This document shows, in pieces, positions 7,155-14,097 of a stretch of 64,000 nt of DNA. Every line of letters starts with the position of its first letter. The first letter of the stretch is position 1. The translations under genes were made by a program, and so were the position numbers. The notes under the pieces are model-generated. The model was not told where the DNA came from. It saw nothing but the letters and a program-made list of their open reading frames with translations, and searched no databases. Source of the DNA: a virus; IMG/VR virus record IMGVR_UViG_3300033182_000581, positions 105,381 through 169,380 of that record. One strand, given 5' to 3'.

Positions 7155-7510
7155 TAACTGGAGCACAACCTAAGATTCTGTTAAAACAAGATGAGAATGG
7201 GAATCTTAAAATGAATGATGAAATGGGTAAGCTACTATTTGGCGATACCGAAATGAACTGGAAGTTAGTTAGAGAACGAGATGGATTAACCAAACAATCT
7301 AAGGAAGTAATATGGCTTGAATGGAATGAAGATGGTACATTCAAATCTAAACATGATGAACCTGCAGTTAATAGGAGTTTGATTATGTCCCCATTCAATC
7401 AGTTCTTTACCTGGCAAACCACATCGATTACTGAGATTGTAGAAGAAAGAGATGGGTATCTAAAGTTCAAAACACAAAATTCAAACTATGAGTTATTTAG
7501 ATTATCTTAA
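7151..7510 (+). CDS. Unrecognised protein (119 aa)
   Basis: Soluble, beta-rich (KLVRERDGLTKQSKEVIWLE). Coupled to the phosphoesterase by a 4-nt overlap. Function unknown. Confidence 0.7.
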   Translation: MITGAQPKILLKQDENGNLKMNDEMGKLLFGDTEMNWKLVRERDGLTKQSKEVIWLEWNEDGTFKSKHDEPAVNRSLIMSPFNQFFTWQTTSITEIVEERDGYLKFKTQNSNYELFRLS

Positions 7511-7517
7511 AAATAAA

Positions 7518-7549
7518 TTTGGATATATCAAAAATAAGTTGTATATTTG
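7518..7549 (+). promoter_or_regulatory. Bacteroidetes-type promoter
   Basis: TTTGGATATAT at 7518 and TATATTTG at 7542-7549, a perfect -7 consensus. Confidence 0.8.
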
Positions 7550-7576
7550 TATCAAATAAACATTGAGTATAGCGTA

Positions 7577-7963
7577 ATGAGTAAACGAAAAGTAATTAAC
7601 GTAACCTATCGGAAGGATAGTCAAACGTTTCCTGATTGGATGAAGTATGAGGTTGAAATCCTCAACGAAGATGGTACTACTGAATTGATTCCAGCGTATG
7701 GTAAAGACCTGCAGGATGCATTGAGTAGAGTAGTACATGATTCCAAAGTAGAGAAGGTATCAAAGGTAGTGGATAAAATTCCAACAGTTGTATGGCCATT
7801 TGTATGGCTTGTATTGTTGGGTATTGCAGTAACATACATCACCACATATGGTTATTTGTTTGGTGATTGGATTGGGTTCGCATACATTGGTAGTATGTTT
7901 ATAATTAGTGGTATCACACTATCCATTTCAAATTGGTTTAACCTAAAGAATAGGGATAAGTAA
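7577..7963 (+). CDS. Membrane protein, two transmembrane helices (about 128 aa)
   Basis: The ATG at 7577 (MSKRKVINVTYRKD) is chosen because an in-frame ATG at 7547 lies inside the -7 box. The N-terminal 60 residues are soluble. Two helices follow (VWPFVWLVLLGIAVTYITTY and FAYIGSMFIISGITLSISNW) with a short basic tail. Role in the envelope unknown. Confidence 0.75.
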   Translation: MSKRKVINVTYRKDSQTFPDWMKYEVEILNEDGTTELIPAYGKDLQDALSRVVHDSKVEKVSKVVDKIPTVVWPFVWLVLLGIAVTYITTYGYLFGDWIGFAYIGSMFIISGITLSISNWFNLKNRDK

Positions 7964-8131
7964 ATGAGTGGACCATATAAGAGATACGTTCCTGATATTG
8001 AGGATTTAGAAAAGAAAGATAAGAAAACTATTTGGGAGATGTATCATAAGGTAGAAATCTTTATCGGGCCATCCGATAGTATCAAATACATAAATAAAGT
8101 TTTAGAAGAATATGGCAAAGAAGAAAAGTAA
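7964..8131 (+). CDS. Small charged protein (55 aa)
   Basis: Starts directly after the TAA of the preceding gene and overlaps the next by 20 nt. It reads MSGPYKRYVPDIEDLEKKDK and ends VLEEYGKEEK. Not recognised. Confidence 0.6.
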   Translation: MSGPYKRYVPDIEDLEKKDKKTIWEMYHKVEIFIGPSDSIKYINKVLEEYGKEEK

Positions 8132-8561
8132 AGACTACGATAATATATGGAAGGAGTTTCAATCCGACCTTACCAATGGTGAGTTGCAGAATAACTACAA
8201 TGGATTCAAAGATAAGGTAAATGATTTGATTCCTCAACATGAAGATGCGTTTATCCACCACCAAAAGATGGAGAAACAAATTTCAGAATTGAAGGATGCT
8301 ATTCTGATGTCTGCCCTTAATGGTGTATCATCTGAATCTCTTAATCGTAAGATGCGGGATTTGGAATCTGCATGTGAAGAGTTAGAAGAACAAATGAATA
8401 TTATTTATTCTCAAATCAAATACTATGAAGATTTGATTTCTAAGTATGAAGATTGGTCTGAACGCAAACTCTTTATTTGGTGGAGAGTGTTTACCACATT
8501 AGATGATACTACACCTAATTGGGTTGAGTGGAAAGAAATATATAAAGATAATATTATTTAA
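8112..8561 (+). CDS. Coiled-coil early protein (149 aa)
   Basis: Residues 40-120 are helical with heptad-like spacing (KQISELKDAILMSAL and MRDLESACEELEEQMNIIYS). Followed after 2 nt by the next gene. No family recognised. Confidence 0.7.
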   Translation: MAKKKSKDYDNIWKEFQSDLTNGELQNNYNGFKDKVNDLIPQHEDAFIHHQKMEKQISELKDAILMSALNGVSSESLNRKMRDLESACEELEEQMNIIYSQIKYYEDLISKYEDWSERKLFIWWRVFTTLDDTTPNWVEWKEIYKDNII

Positions 8562-8563
8562 TT

Positions 8564-8932
8564 ATGAAACTTGATTTTAGAACTCGTACTACCTATACGA
8601 TTACACAGGTATCACCAAATCCAATTACATTGGATAGTGAACAATTCAGAAATGCAAACCCACCATTCGAAGGTAGTACCATTGAAGATTTTTGGGATTA
8701 CATCACCGATGTACTTTCTGATTTTGAAGCAGAAGAGTTTATAAATGATAACGAAGGTGTACTATCCGATGATTTATTGGATTCGCTATACGAAACGTTT
8801 GTAGAATACCCATCAGAGATAATGTTTGATTCACGTACTAAGAGTGAAGATATTATTATTGAAGGTGGGGTTATCGATAAAGAGTACACAAAATACAATG
8901 GATTTAACGCAGAATTTAATACTGATTACTAA
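8564..8932 (+). CDS. Unrecognised acidic protein (122 aa)
   Basis: Strongly acidic (many Asp/Glu). Its TAA shares one base with the ATG of 8932-9474. Function unknown. Confidence 0.7.
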   Translation: MKLDFRTRTTYTITQVSPNPITLDSEQFRNANPPFEGSTIEDFWDYITDVLSDFEAEEFINDNEGVLSDDLLDSLYETFVEYPSEIMFDSRTKSEDIIIEGGVIDKEYTKYNGFNAEFNTDY

Positions 8933-9474
8933 TGGCAAATCACGTAACAACAACACTAGAAGTGGTATCCGATGAACCACAAGTATTTCAACAACTAAAG
9001 AGTTGGTTTGATAATAAGAATTGGGATGAACTTTCCGATACTATGTTCCTATACAATACATTGTATCCAGAAGCAAATGGAGTTTATGATAGAAGTGAAT
9101 ATACAGATAGGATGGGTTCTAAATGGGCATACATTGATGATATGGAAATAGAAGATGATTACTTTAGAATGAATGTTGTATCTGCATGGTATTTTATTGA
9201 ATATGGTATTGATAAATTAGGAAAACTTCTAAATCAAATTGATGAGAAGGTATTACTTAAATACACATTTGAAGATGAATCATTAGACCCAATTGGTGGT
9301 GGTGCTTGGTACAAAGGTGAGATGGAGTTTGAAGAGGATTCATATGAATGGCCTGATGAAGAAGAGTTATCAGAAGAAGAGTATGATTTAGAAATGGATT
9401 CGATGTATGAGAACGTATATACCATATGTGAAGAACTTATGGAAGATGCTGTAACATCCTTAACATCTGAGTAA
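8932..9474 (+). CDS. Acidic protein, possibly api92/YubB-like
   Basis: 180 residues. The opening MANHVTTTLEVVSDEPQVFQ and the later VSAWYFIEYGIDKLG and GGGAWYKGEMEF resemble the ferredoxin-like api92/YubB family, in which proteins start MANxxxNxL and have a central W-rich strand. The C-terminal 50 residues are nearly all acidic. The match is by eye and weak. It is the last gene before a terminator and promoter composite. Confidence 0.6.
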   Translation: MANHVTTTLEVVSDEPQVFQQLKSWFDNKNWDELSDTMFLYNTLYPEANGVYDRSEYTDRMGSKWAYIDDMEIEDDYFRMNVVSAWYFIEYGIDKLGKLLNQIDEKVLLKYTFEDESLDPIGGGAWYKGEMEFEEDSYEWPDEEELSEEEYDLEMDSMYENVYTICEELMEDAVTSLTSE

Positions 9475-9499
9475 ACATTTAACAATTATTTAACATTAG

Positions 9500-9525
9500 A
9501 GGTTTGGTTATTCCAAACCTTTTTT
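9500..9525 (+). terminator. Intrinsic terminator overlapping a promoter
   Basis: A perfect 8-bp stem AGGTTTGG/CCAAACCT with loop TTATT, then six T. It starts 26 nt after the stop of 8932-9474. The TTTGG of its 5' arm is also the -33 box of the promoter at 9503-9534. Confidence 0.8.
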
Positions 9526-9534
9526 GTATATTTA
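9503..9534 (+). promoter_or_regulatory. Bacteroidetes-type promoter overlapping a terminator
   Basis: TTTGG at 9503 and TATATTTA at 9527-9534. The whole spacer is the terminator hairpin and its T-run. Confidence 0.75.
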
Positions 9535-9556
9535 CTATGTAATAAAAATGAGAGAT

Positions 9557-9787
9557 ATGAATAGTATAGATTTAAGTCGAGAGATGGCATGGGTAACATT
9601 CTTCAATGAAGGTTGGCAAACTGTATGGTATCCTGTAACTGATGTTGCTGGTAACCATTTAGAGTGGAGTGATTCTATTATGGATTTCTGCCGAGCACAA
9701 TTCAATAACGAAAATAATTGGGTATCGTTTGGTATTGCACCTACATCTCAAATGATACTGATGAACTCCGTTCGTGATAATCTTTAA
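9557..9787 (+). CDS. Unrecognised protein (about 76 aa)
   Basis: The ATG at 9557 follows the recurring GAGAGAT leader; in-frame ATGs at 9548 and 9524 are less likely, the latter being upstream of the -7 box. Trp-rich (REMAWVTFFNEGWQTVWYPV). Soluble. Not recognised. Confidence 0.65.
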   Translation: MNSIDLSREMAWVTFFNEGWQTVWYPVTDVAGNHLEWSDSIMDFCRAQFNNENNWVSFGIAPTSQMILMNSVRDNL

Positions 9788-9797
9788 TGTATAGTAT

Positions 9798-10124
9798 ATG
9801 AGAAAAGTTGTTAGTAAACAAAAAGCATTAGACCTAATTGGTGGTACTTATTTGGTTGGTAAGTTGGTTGGATACACTTACTCCGAATTAGTAGACCTTA
9901 TGGGTGAACCTACCTTTAGTGAAGGTAGTGATGATGGTAAGGTTCAAAAAGAATGGGTAGTTATTGATGGTGATAATGTGTTCACTATCTATGATTGGAA
10001 AACATATGATGTTGAATATACCATTACTGAAAATACCATTTGGAATGTGGGTGGTAAGAAACTTGCATACGAATTCATTGGTAAGTTAGAATCTAAGTTG
10101 AACGCCAAAAAAGAATTAGTATAA
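9798..10124 (+). CDS. Unrecognised protein (108 aa)
   Basis: Soluble alpha/beta. Contains LVDLMGEPTF and DVEYTITENTIWNVGGKKLA, reminiscent of small SmpA/BamE-like folds, but without confidence. Shares a base with the start of the next gene (TAATG). Confidence 0.65.
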   Translation: MRKVVSKQKALDLIGGTYLVGKLVGYTYSELVDLMGEPTFSEGSDDGKVQKEWVVIDGDNVFTIYDWKTYDVEYTITENTIWNVGGKKLAYEFIGKLESKLNAKKELV

Positions 10125-10606
10125 TGGGATACAATCCGTTCCGATGGTACACATCAGGTAAGTATCGTAAGAAACCACTATACTCGTCTGCACCACTATT
10201 ACTGAAAATTCGTAATGGTGATTTTGAGTATTCACCTTTTTATAAAGAGGCAGAAGATAATCATAAGATGTATGATAAGATGTATAATGAGTATATGAAT
10301 ACATCTCCAATTCAGAACATCAATGATAAGAAGCATGAAGCCCACCAACACGCTAAGATGAAACGAATCAAAGCGATGAAGTTAGAAGAGAAGGGTTGGG
10401 AAGAAGAGCAGGTTCGTTTGGCTCAATTACGAAAAGAGTTGGAATCTGAATTCGGTAAAGACCTTTGGGATAAGTGTTTAGAGCGTCAAAGGGGAAAGGG
10501 TACTACTGAGGATATGTATTGGTGGTATAAGAAACAATGTAAGATGGGTATGACACCATCGGAGATTGCTATTCAATTAGGTAGAAAAACAACTAAAGGA
10601 TTATAA
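10124..10606 (+). CDS. Basic helical protein (160 aa)
   Basis: Lysine/arginine-rich, with a helical centre (KMKRIKAMKLEEKGWEEEQV) and a C-terminal segment (MTPSEIAIQLGRKTTKGL) that looks like a helix-turn-helix end. Possibly DNA-binding. No family recognised. Confidence 0.65.
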   Translation: MGYNPFRWYTSGKYRKKPLYSSAPLLLKIRNGDFEYSPFYKEAEDNHKMYDKMYNEYMNTSPIQNINDKKHEAHQHAKMKRIKAMKLEEKGWEEEQVRLAQLRKELESEFGKDLWDKCLERQRGKGTTEDMYWWYKKQCKMGMTPSEIAIQLGRKTTKGL

Positions 10607-10607
10607 T

Positions 10608-10826
10608 ATGAAGTACGACCCAAACAAACCTTTAACAGCCGAGGAAGTAGATAAACTTGGAAAAGATGATTTTGATGCGTTTCTCGAATACTTAGATTCA
10701 ATGCAGGAATACAAACAAAAAAACTTTAAAGAAAAGGTAAGGGCTGCTAAAAAAAAGAAGCACGATATGTTAAAAGAAAGTGGTGTAAAGAATGTTAAAA
10801 CACATCGTTCTCAATGGTTCGATTAA
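10608..10826 (+). CDS. Small charged helical protein (72 aa)
   Basis: Lysine-rich, with KEKVRAAKKKKHDMLKES near the C-terminus; possibly nucleic-acid binding. Ends just before a promoter. Confidence 0.65.
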   Translation: MKYDPNKPLTAEEVDKLGKDDFDAFLEYLDSMQEYKQKNFKEKVRAAKKKKHDMLKESGVKNVKTHRSQWFD

Positions 10827-10827
10827 A

Positions 10828-10859
10828 TTTGGAAATTTAAAAAATAATTTGTATATTTG
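10828..10859 (+). promoter_or_regulatory. Bacteroidetes-type promoter giving a near-leaderless message
   Basis: TTTGG at 10828 and TATATTTG at 10852-10859. The next ATG follows the -7 box after 4 nt. Confidence 0.8.
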
Positions 10860-10863
10860 TAAT

Positions 10864-11028
10864 ATGAAAATAACTAAATATGGACACTCTTGGATTTTAA
10901 TGGTATTGGGTATATTATTTACCTCATCCGATTCATTACTATCCTCATTCATTGGTGGTATCTTAATTGGTACATCTGTTTTAATGGCTAGACAATCAGG
11001 TATAGAGGATGCCTCCAAAAATGAGTAA
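10864..11028 (+). CDS. Small membrane protein (54 aa)
   Basis: MKITKYGHSWILMVLGILFT continuing through a hydrophobic segment (SLLSSFIGGILIGTSVLMA). The ATG at 10864 is chosen because upstream in-frame ATGs precede the promoter. Two short hydrophobic helices. Shares a base with the next start. Confidence 0.6.
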   Translation: MKITKYGHSWILMVLGILFTSSDSLLSSFIGGILIGTSVLMARQSGIEDASKNE

Positions 11029-11219
11029 TGGGTTATTGGTCAGATAAATGTTTTATGTGTTACTTCGTTGGTACACTTGTTGCGATTGTATCATTATCAA
11101 CACATAGTATTGTAAAACAAAATAAAAAAGAGAAACGTTATGAACATAACACAAGAGGGAGAGGACCAGTTTCAGATACGACAAAAACCGCAGGATATGA
11201 AAGCAATTTTAGAATTTAA
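11028..11219 (+). CDS. Small membrane-anchored protein (63 aa)
   Basis: One hydrophobic helix (FMCYFVGTLVAIVSLSTHSI) then a basic tail. Starts on the TAATG junction. Its end overlaps the next gene by 23 nt. Confidence 0.5.
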   Translation: MGYWSDKCFMCYFVGTLVAIVSLSTHSIVKQNKKEKRYEHNTRGRGPVSDTTKTAGYESNFRI

Positions 11220-11433
11220 TTTACCTGAAGATAATCAGGACTTCAAACTAGCAACCAAAGGTTCATGTTGGTGGCATGTTTGTTGGGAGATGGACCAATG
11301 GTTGAGACAACAATACAAATATATGTCCGATGATGAATATAGTGCGGATAAGTATAATGCTTATTATGAAGCTAGACAGAAACTCTTTGAGTTGATGCAG
11401 GTGAATGGTGTAAGTTTAGCTGATGTAGAATGA
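11197..11433 (+). CDS. Early protein, paralogue of the gene at 13861 (copy 1, 78 aa)
   Basis: MKAILEFNLPEDNQDFKLAT is almost identical to the start of the protein at 13861. The match sets the start at 11197 although the frame is open from an ATG at 11140. The core KGSCWWHVCWEMDQWLR is shared. Cys replaces Asp at residue 24. The family is not recognised, but both copies end in NGVSLxDV. The two copies flank the tRNA cluster. Confidence 0.75.
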   Translation: MKAILEFNLPEDNQDFKLATKGSCWWHVCWEMDQWLRQQYKYMSDDEYSADKYNAYYEARQKLFELMQVNGVSLADVE

Positions 11434-11747
11434 GAACAATCAAACAATTCATTCGTAGAGTAAAACGTACTTATGCGTTTCTACCCATCATTTGGAAAGG
11501 ATATGATTGGGATTATGGATACGCAATCGAACTATTCAGATACCAATTAGAACGTACTGCTGATTTCTTAGAAAGTGATAAGGCAGTTACAATGGATGCA
11601 CATCTACACGCTAAAAAAATCAGAACCGCAATTAGATTGATTGATATGGTTTATGGTGATGAGATGATATCTTTTGAAAGATGGAAAAAGGCTGAAAGAG
11701 TACTTTGGAAATTTATTTCACATAATATCAAACATTGGTGGGATTAA
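11430..11747 (+). CDS. Helical early protein (105 aa)
   Basis: All-helical (YAIELFRYQLERTADFLESD). ATGA overlap with 11197-11433. Ends at the promoter of the tRNA cluster. It resembles small phage proteins with this helical organisation next to tRNA genes, but no name can be given. Confidence 0.7.
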   Translation: MRTIKQFIRRVKRTYAFLPIIWKGYDWDYGYAIELFRYQLERTADFLESDKAVTMDAHLHAKKIRTAIRLIDMVYGDEMISFERWKKAERVLWKFISHNIKHWWD

Positions 11748-11748
11748 A

Positions 11749-11780
11749 TTTGGATATATAAACTTTGTGTTGTATATTTG
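11749..11780 (+). promoter_or_regulatory. Bacteroidetes-type promoter of the tRNA cluster
   Basis: TTTGGATATATAAAC at 11749 and TATATTTG at 11773-11780. The first tRNA starts 25 nt downstream. Confidence 0.8.
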
Positions 11781-11804
11781 TAAAAGTTCTTTGATATTTA
11801 AGAA

Positions 11805-11893
11805 GCTCGGGTGGTGGAATTGGTAGACACGCCGGACTTAAAATCCTGTGGGCAGTAATGCCCGTGCGGGTTCGATTCCCGCTCCGAGTACCA
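11805..11893 (+). tRNA. tRNA-Leu (anticodon TAA)
   Basis: Class II tRNA. The acceptor GCTCGGG pairs with TCCGAGT (G-T at both ends), followed by A and an encoded CCA. Anticodon loop CTTAAAA, long variable arm GGGC-AGTAAT-GCCC, T-arm GCGGGTTCGATTCCCGC. The anticodon stem CCGGA/TCCTG has one C-T mismatch. TTA is a frequent Leu codon in this AT-rich genome. Confidence 0.92.
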
Positions 11894-11894
11894 A

Positions 11895-11949
11895 GTGGGG
11901 AGTTACACAATACGCGTTGGAACTATGTAACTTTAAAATAGAACCCCAC
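11895..11949 (+). ncRNA. Structured spacer between tRNA genes
   Basis: GTGGGG (11895-11900) pairs with CCCCAC (11944-11949), and inside it AGTTACA (11901-11907) pairs with TGTAACT (11926-11932). The stacked stem may guide tRNA processing or be a stable RNA in its own right. Confidence 0.45.
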
Positions 11950-11954
11950 AATAT

Positions 11955-12028
11955 GCACCCATAGCTCAATTGGATAGAGCAACGCACTTCTAATGCGTAG
12001 GCTACAGGTTCGACTCCTGTTGGGTGTA
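11955..12028 (+). tRNA. tRNA-Arg (anticodon TCT)
   Basis: GCACCCA/TGGGTGT acceptor, D-arm AGCTCAATTGGATAGAGC, anticodon stem ACGCA/TGCGT with loop CTTCTAA, T-arm ACAGGTTCGACTCCTGT. The discriminator A is followed by CA; a full CCA is not encoded. It reads AGA, a favoured Arg codon in AT-rich phage genes. Confidence 0.92.
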
Positions 12029-12036
12029 CAAAAAGT

Positions 12037-12202
12037 ACTTACCACGCTACCCATAAGAACAGCGTCCCAGGGTAAGTCTTTTGCGAGAGAGATAGTGAAG
12101 CTGTTAGTTAATGGTGGTGTTAAAAGGATGAAAAAGGGTTTAGAGTAATCCGAGCGCAAACAAACCATTAATCAGTAACCCTGAAAGACCCGAAGTCTCT
12201 CT
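12037..12202 (+). ncRNA. Highly structured RNA between tRNA-Arg and tRNA-Ser
   Basis: 166 nt without a gene but with many complementary segments: ACTTACC (12037-12043)/GGTAAGT (12071-12077); ACGCT (12044-12048)/AGCGT (12061-12065); TTTGCG (12080-12085)/CGCAAA (12155-12160); AGAGAGA (12086-12092)/TCTCTCT (12196-12202); TTAATGGT (12108-12115)/ACCATTAA (12164-12171) extended by GTTA/TAAC; and AGGGTT (12135-12140)/AACCCT (12177-12182). Not all can form together; some imply pseudoknots. It does not fit a tRNA fold. It would be co-transcribed with the tRNAs. Confidence 0.5.
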
Positions 12203-12207
12203 TTAAT

Positions 12208-12292
12208 GGAAGATTGGCAGAGTGGTCGAACGCACTTGACTTGAAATCAAGCGTACAGCAATGTACCGTAGGTTCGAATCCTACATCTTCCG
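12208..12292 (+). tRNA. tRNA-Ser (anticodon TGA)
   Basis: Class II. GGAAGAT/ATCTTCC acceptor, anticodon stem CTTGA/TCAAG with loop CTTGAAA, variable arm GTAC-AGCAAT-GTAC, T-arm GTAGGTTCGAATCCTAC. It reads TCA, common in this genome. The 3' CCA is not fully encoded (GCA). Confidence 0.93.
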
Positions 12293-12331
12293 CAAAGGTT
12301 ATCGTTCTTTGATTTAAAAATAGGAGAAACT

Positions 12332-12760
12332 ATGGAAATAACATCATTTATTTTAGGTGTATGTGCGGCTATCGCATTGTTGATAGTTGTGGGTACGTTT
12401 GTGAATTATATGAGTTTTAAATTACTCAAAAAGCAAATGGATGATATCAGTAGAACACTACATGATATTGAGCGTGATATCTACGATAATGTAGATGAGT
12501 TAAATAAAGAACTTCACAACGAAGTTGATGAGTTAAATAAAGAACTTCACAACGAACTTGATGAGGTTTACAAAACAATCGATTCCAGATTTGATAAGTT
12601 TGAGAATCGAATGAATCGTGATATCTACGATAATGTAGATGAGTTAAATAAAGAACTTCACAACGAAGTTGATGAGTTACACAACGAACTTGATGAGGTT
12701 TACAAAACAATCGATTCCAGATTTGATAAGTTTGAGAATCAAATCAATCAAAACAAATAA
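12332..12760 (+). CDS. Membrane-anchored coiled-coil protein with internal repeats (142 aa)
   Basis: An N-terminal transmembrane helix (FILGVCAAIALLIVVGTFVN) is followed by a long coiled coil built from repeated units such as VDELNKELHNE and LDEVYKTIDSRFDKFENR. The ATG is preceded by TAGGAGAAACT, a clear ribosome binding site. The protein would protrude from the inner membrane as a rod. The repeats are nearly identical in DNA, so copy number may vary. The gene sits inside the tRNA cluster. Apolipoprotein- or methyl-accepting-like coiled coils look similar; function unknown. Confidence 0.75.
   Translation: MEITSFILGVCAAIALLIVVGTFVNYMSFKLLKKQMDDISRTLHDIERDIYDNVDELNKELHNEVDELNKELHNELDEVYKTIDSRFDKFENRMNRDIYDNVDELNKELHNEVDELHNELDEVYKTIDSRFDKFENQINQNK
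12473..12739 (+). repeat. Tandem repeat within the coiled-coil gene
   Basis: A 144-nt unit starts at 12473 and again at 12617, with long stretches identical at DNA level. The second copy lacks one short sub-unit coding for a heptad-like block. Each unit contains smaller repeats of GATGAGTTAAATAAAGAAC. Near identity implies recent duplication or recombination. Confidence 0.8.
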
Positions 12761-12788
12761 TTAATTAACCCTAAAGAATGATAACCTT

Positions 12789-12870
12789 CGGGATGTGGTG
12801 AAATTGGTAGACACGCTGGTTTTAGGCACCAGTGCTTCACGGCTTGTGGGTTCGAGTCCCTCCATCCCGA
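12789..12870 (+). tRNA. tRNA-Leu (anticodon TAG)
   Basis: CGGGATG/CATCCCG acceptor, anticodon stem CTGGT/ACCAG with loop TTTAGGC, short class II variable arm, T-arm GTGGGTTCGAGTCCCTC (imperfect). Discriminator A. Reads CTA. It lies after the coiled-coil gene and may use the same transcript. Confidence 0.9.
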
Positions 12871-12896
12871 CTTTAGAAAAAAAATTCGAAAATATA

Positions 12897-12928
12897 TTTG
12901 GAAGTTTGAAAAAACTTTTGTATATTTG
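12897..12928 (+). promoter_or_regulatory. Bacteroidetes-type promoter
   Basis: TTTGG at 12897 and TATATTTG at 12921-12928. The ATG of the next gene is 7 nt after the -7 box, so the leader is absent or only a few nucleotides. Confidence 0.8.
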
Positions 12929-12935
12929 TATTCAA

Positions 12936-13202
12936 ATGAAATGGGATAGTGTAAATATAACCGATAAGATTCATTACTTGAAAAAGTTAATGGAGAATAC
13001 TGATAGTGTTGATATCGGTGATATGTATATTGTTCAAGCCCTAATTACAGGTTCCCTAAACACAAGAGATGCTGATGATGATTATGGATTCAAAATCCAA
13101 CCACATCACATTGAGTTTATGAGAAAGTTATGGAATGTTGCTATTGAGAATCAGCACGATAATTCCGTTATTAATAAAATCAAACAAGAAATTAAATCAT
13201 AA
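12936..13202 (+). CDS. Unrecognised early protein (88 aa)
   Basis: MKWDSVNITDKIHYLKKLME. The frame is open upstream into the tRNA-Leu gene, but the promoter sets the start at 12936. Helical and acidic. Shares a base with the next gene (TAATG). Confidence 0.7.
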   Translation: MKWDSVNITDKIHYLKKLMENTDSVDIGDMYIVQALITGSLNTRDADDDYGFKIQPHHIEFMRKLWNVAIENQHDNSVINKIKQEIKS

Positions 13203-13543
13203 TGGATTACAAATCAATACATAAACTGATGGAAATTCAGTACCTTAAAGGCAGGTTAGATGAGTTGTACAAAGGATATGTTCCTAACAGTAATTCATCT
13301 AATAATCGATATGTAGATTGTCGTATCTCTAAGTATGAGGATAAGTTGAAAGAGATAGATGAGATTGCGTACCATTTGTATGAAGTAGAACGTACCAATG
13401 TTAAATTCTCTAAGGATAAATCTAAAAGAGATATGAAGCAACTCTTATCCGAAATAATGGATGTTATGAATACAACTCCATTGAATCCAGATGTTTCAAC
13501 TCTTATGGATAAGATTAAATTACAAATTCTTAAATATGACTAG
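13202..13543 (+). CDS. Helical early protein (113 aa)
   Basis: Charged, mainly helical, and soluble. Overlaps the next gene by 8 nt. Not recognised. Confidence 0.65.
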   Translation: MDYKSIHKLMEIQYLKGRLDELYKGYVPNSNSSNNRYVDCRISKYEDKLKEIDEIAYHLYEVERTNVKFSKDKSKRDMKQLLSEIMDVMNTTPLNPDVSTLMDKIKLQILKYD

Positions 13544-13694
13544 CGAAGAAGAAATTGAAGAGATTCTATATGAAGCATCCGCATATGGACTTCGTACTGA
13601 AGTGATGGATTCGGCAAACAAAGAGATGGAAGAAAATCCAAACCTTTCTAAGGTCGACGCATATCAACGGGCATATTATGAATGGATTAAATGA
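13536..13694 (+). CDS. Small acidic helical protein (52 aa)
   Basis: MTSEEEIEEILYEASAYGLR. The frame is open further upstream, but the ATG at 13536 overlaps the preceding stop in the way usual for this operon. Ends AYYEWIK; overlaps the next gene by ATGA. Confidence 0.65.
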   Translation: MTSEEEIEEILYEASAYGLRTEVMDSANKEMEENPNLSKVDAYQRAYYEWIK

Positions 13695-13864
13695 AACCAA
13701 CTACGAAGGAAGTAGAACAGGCAATTGATAGAACATGCATTCACTATGATTCAATCGTAGAGAATGTTGTACGTCATAGTGTATATAAGTTAGACAAGAA
13801 CTTTGCTAAACACATTGATGATACATTAGAAGCATTAACAAAAGCACACCAATCGATATTATGA
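13691..13864 (+). CDS. Small helical protein (57 aa)
   Basis: Begins MKPTTKEVEQAIDRTCIHYD. Joined by ATGA overlaps to both neighbours, which strongly supports it as a real gene. Function unknown. Confidence 0.65.
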   Translation: MKPTTKEVEQAIDRTCIHYDSIVENVVRHSVYKLDKNFAKHIDDTLEALTKAHQSIL

Positions 13865-14097
13865 AAGCAATTTTAGAATTTAATCTACCCGAAGATAACC
13901 AAGAGTTCAAACTTGCAACCAAAGGTTCGGATTGGTGGCATGTTTGTTGGGAGATGGACCAATGGTTGAGAGCACAATACAAGTATATGCCTGATGAAGA
14001 ATTTACGCAAGATAGATATGATGCGTATGTTGAGGCCAGAGAAAAACTATTTGAATTGATGAGTGAGAATGGTGTAAGTTTAAATGATGTACAATGA
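13861..14097 (+). CDS. Early protein, paralogue of the gene at 11197 (copy 2, 78 aa)
   Basis: Shares MKAILEFNLPEDNQ, FKLATKGS and WWHVCWEMDQWLR with the first copy, and differs mainly after residue 37. It marks a duplication either side of the tRNA cluster. ATGA overlap with the next gene. Family unknown. Confidence 0.75.
   Translation: MKAILEFNLPEDNQEFKLATKGSDWWHVCWEMDQWLRAQYKYMPDEEFTQDRYDAYVEAREKLFELMSENGVSLNDVQ

Noticed and set aside
7547-7576. In-frame ATG extending the membrane protein at 7577
   Set aside because: It lies within the -7 box and cannot be in the message; the same logic excludes ATGs at 2864, 9524, 10792 and 19398.
12795-12935. Upstream extension of the gene at 12936, starting inside the tRNA-Leu gene
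   Set aside because: The tRNA fold is clear and a promoter with a perfect -7 box lies between, so translation must begin at 12936.
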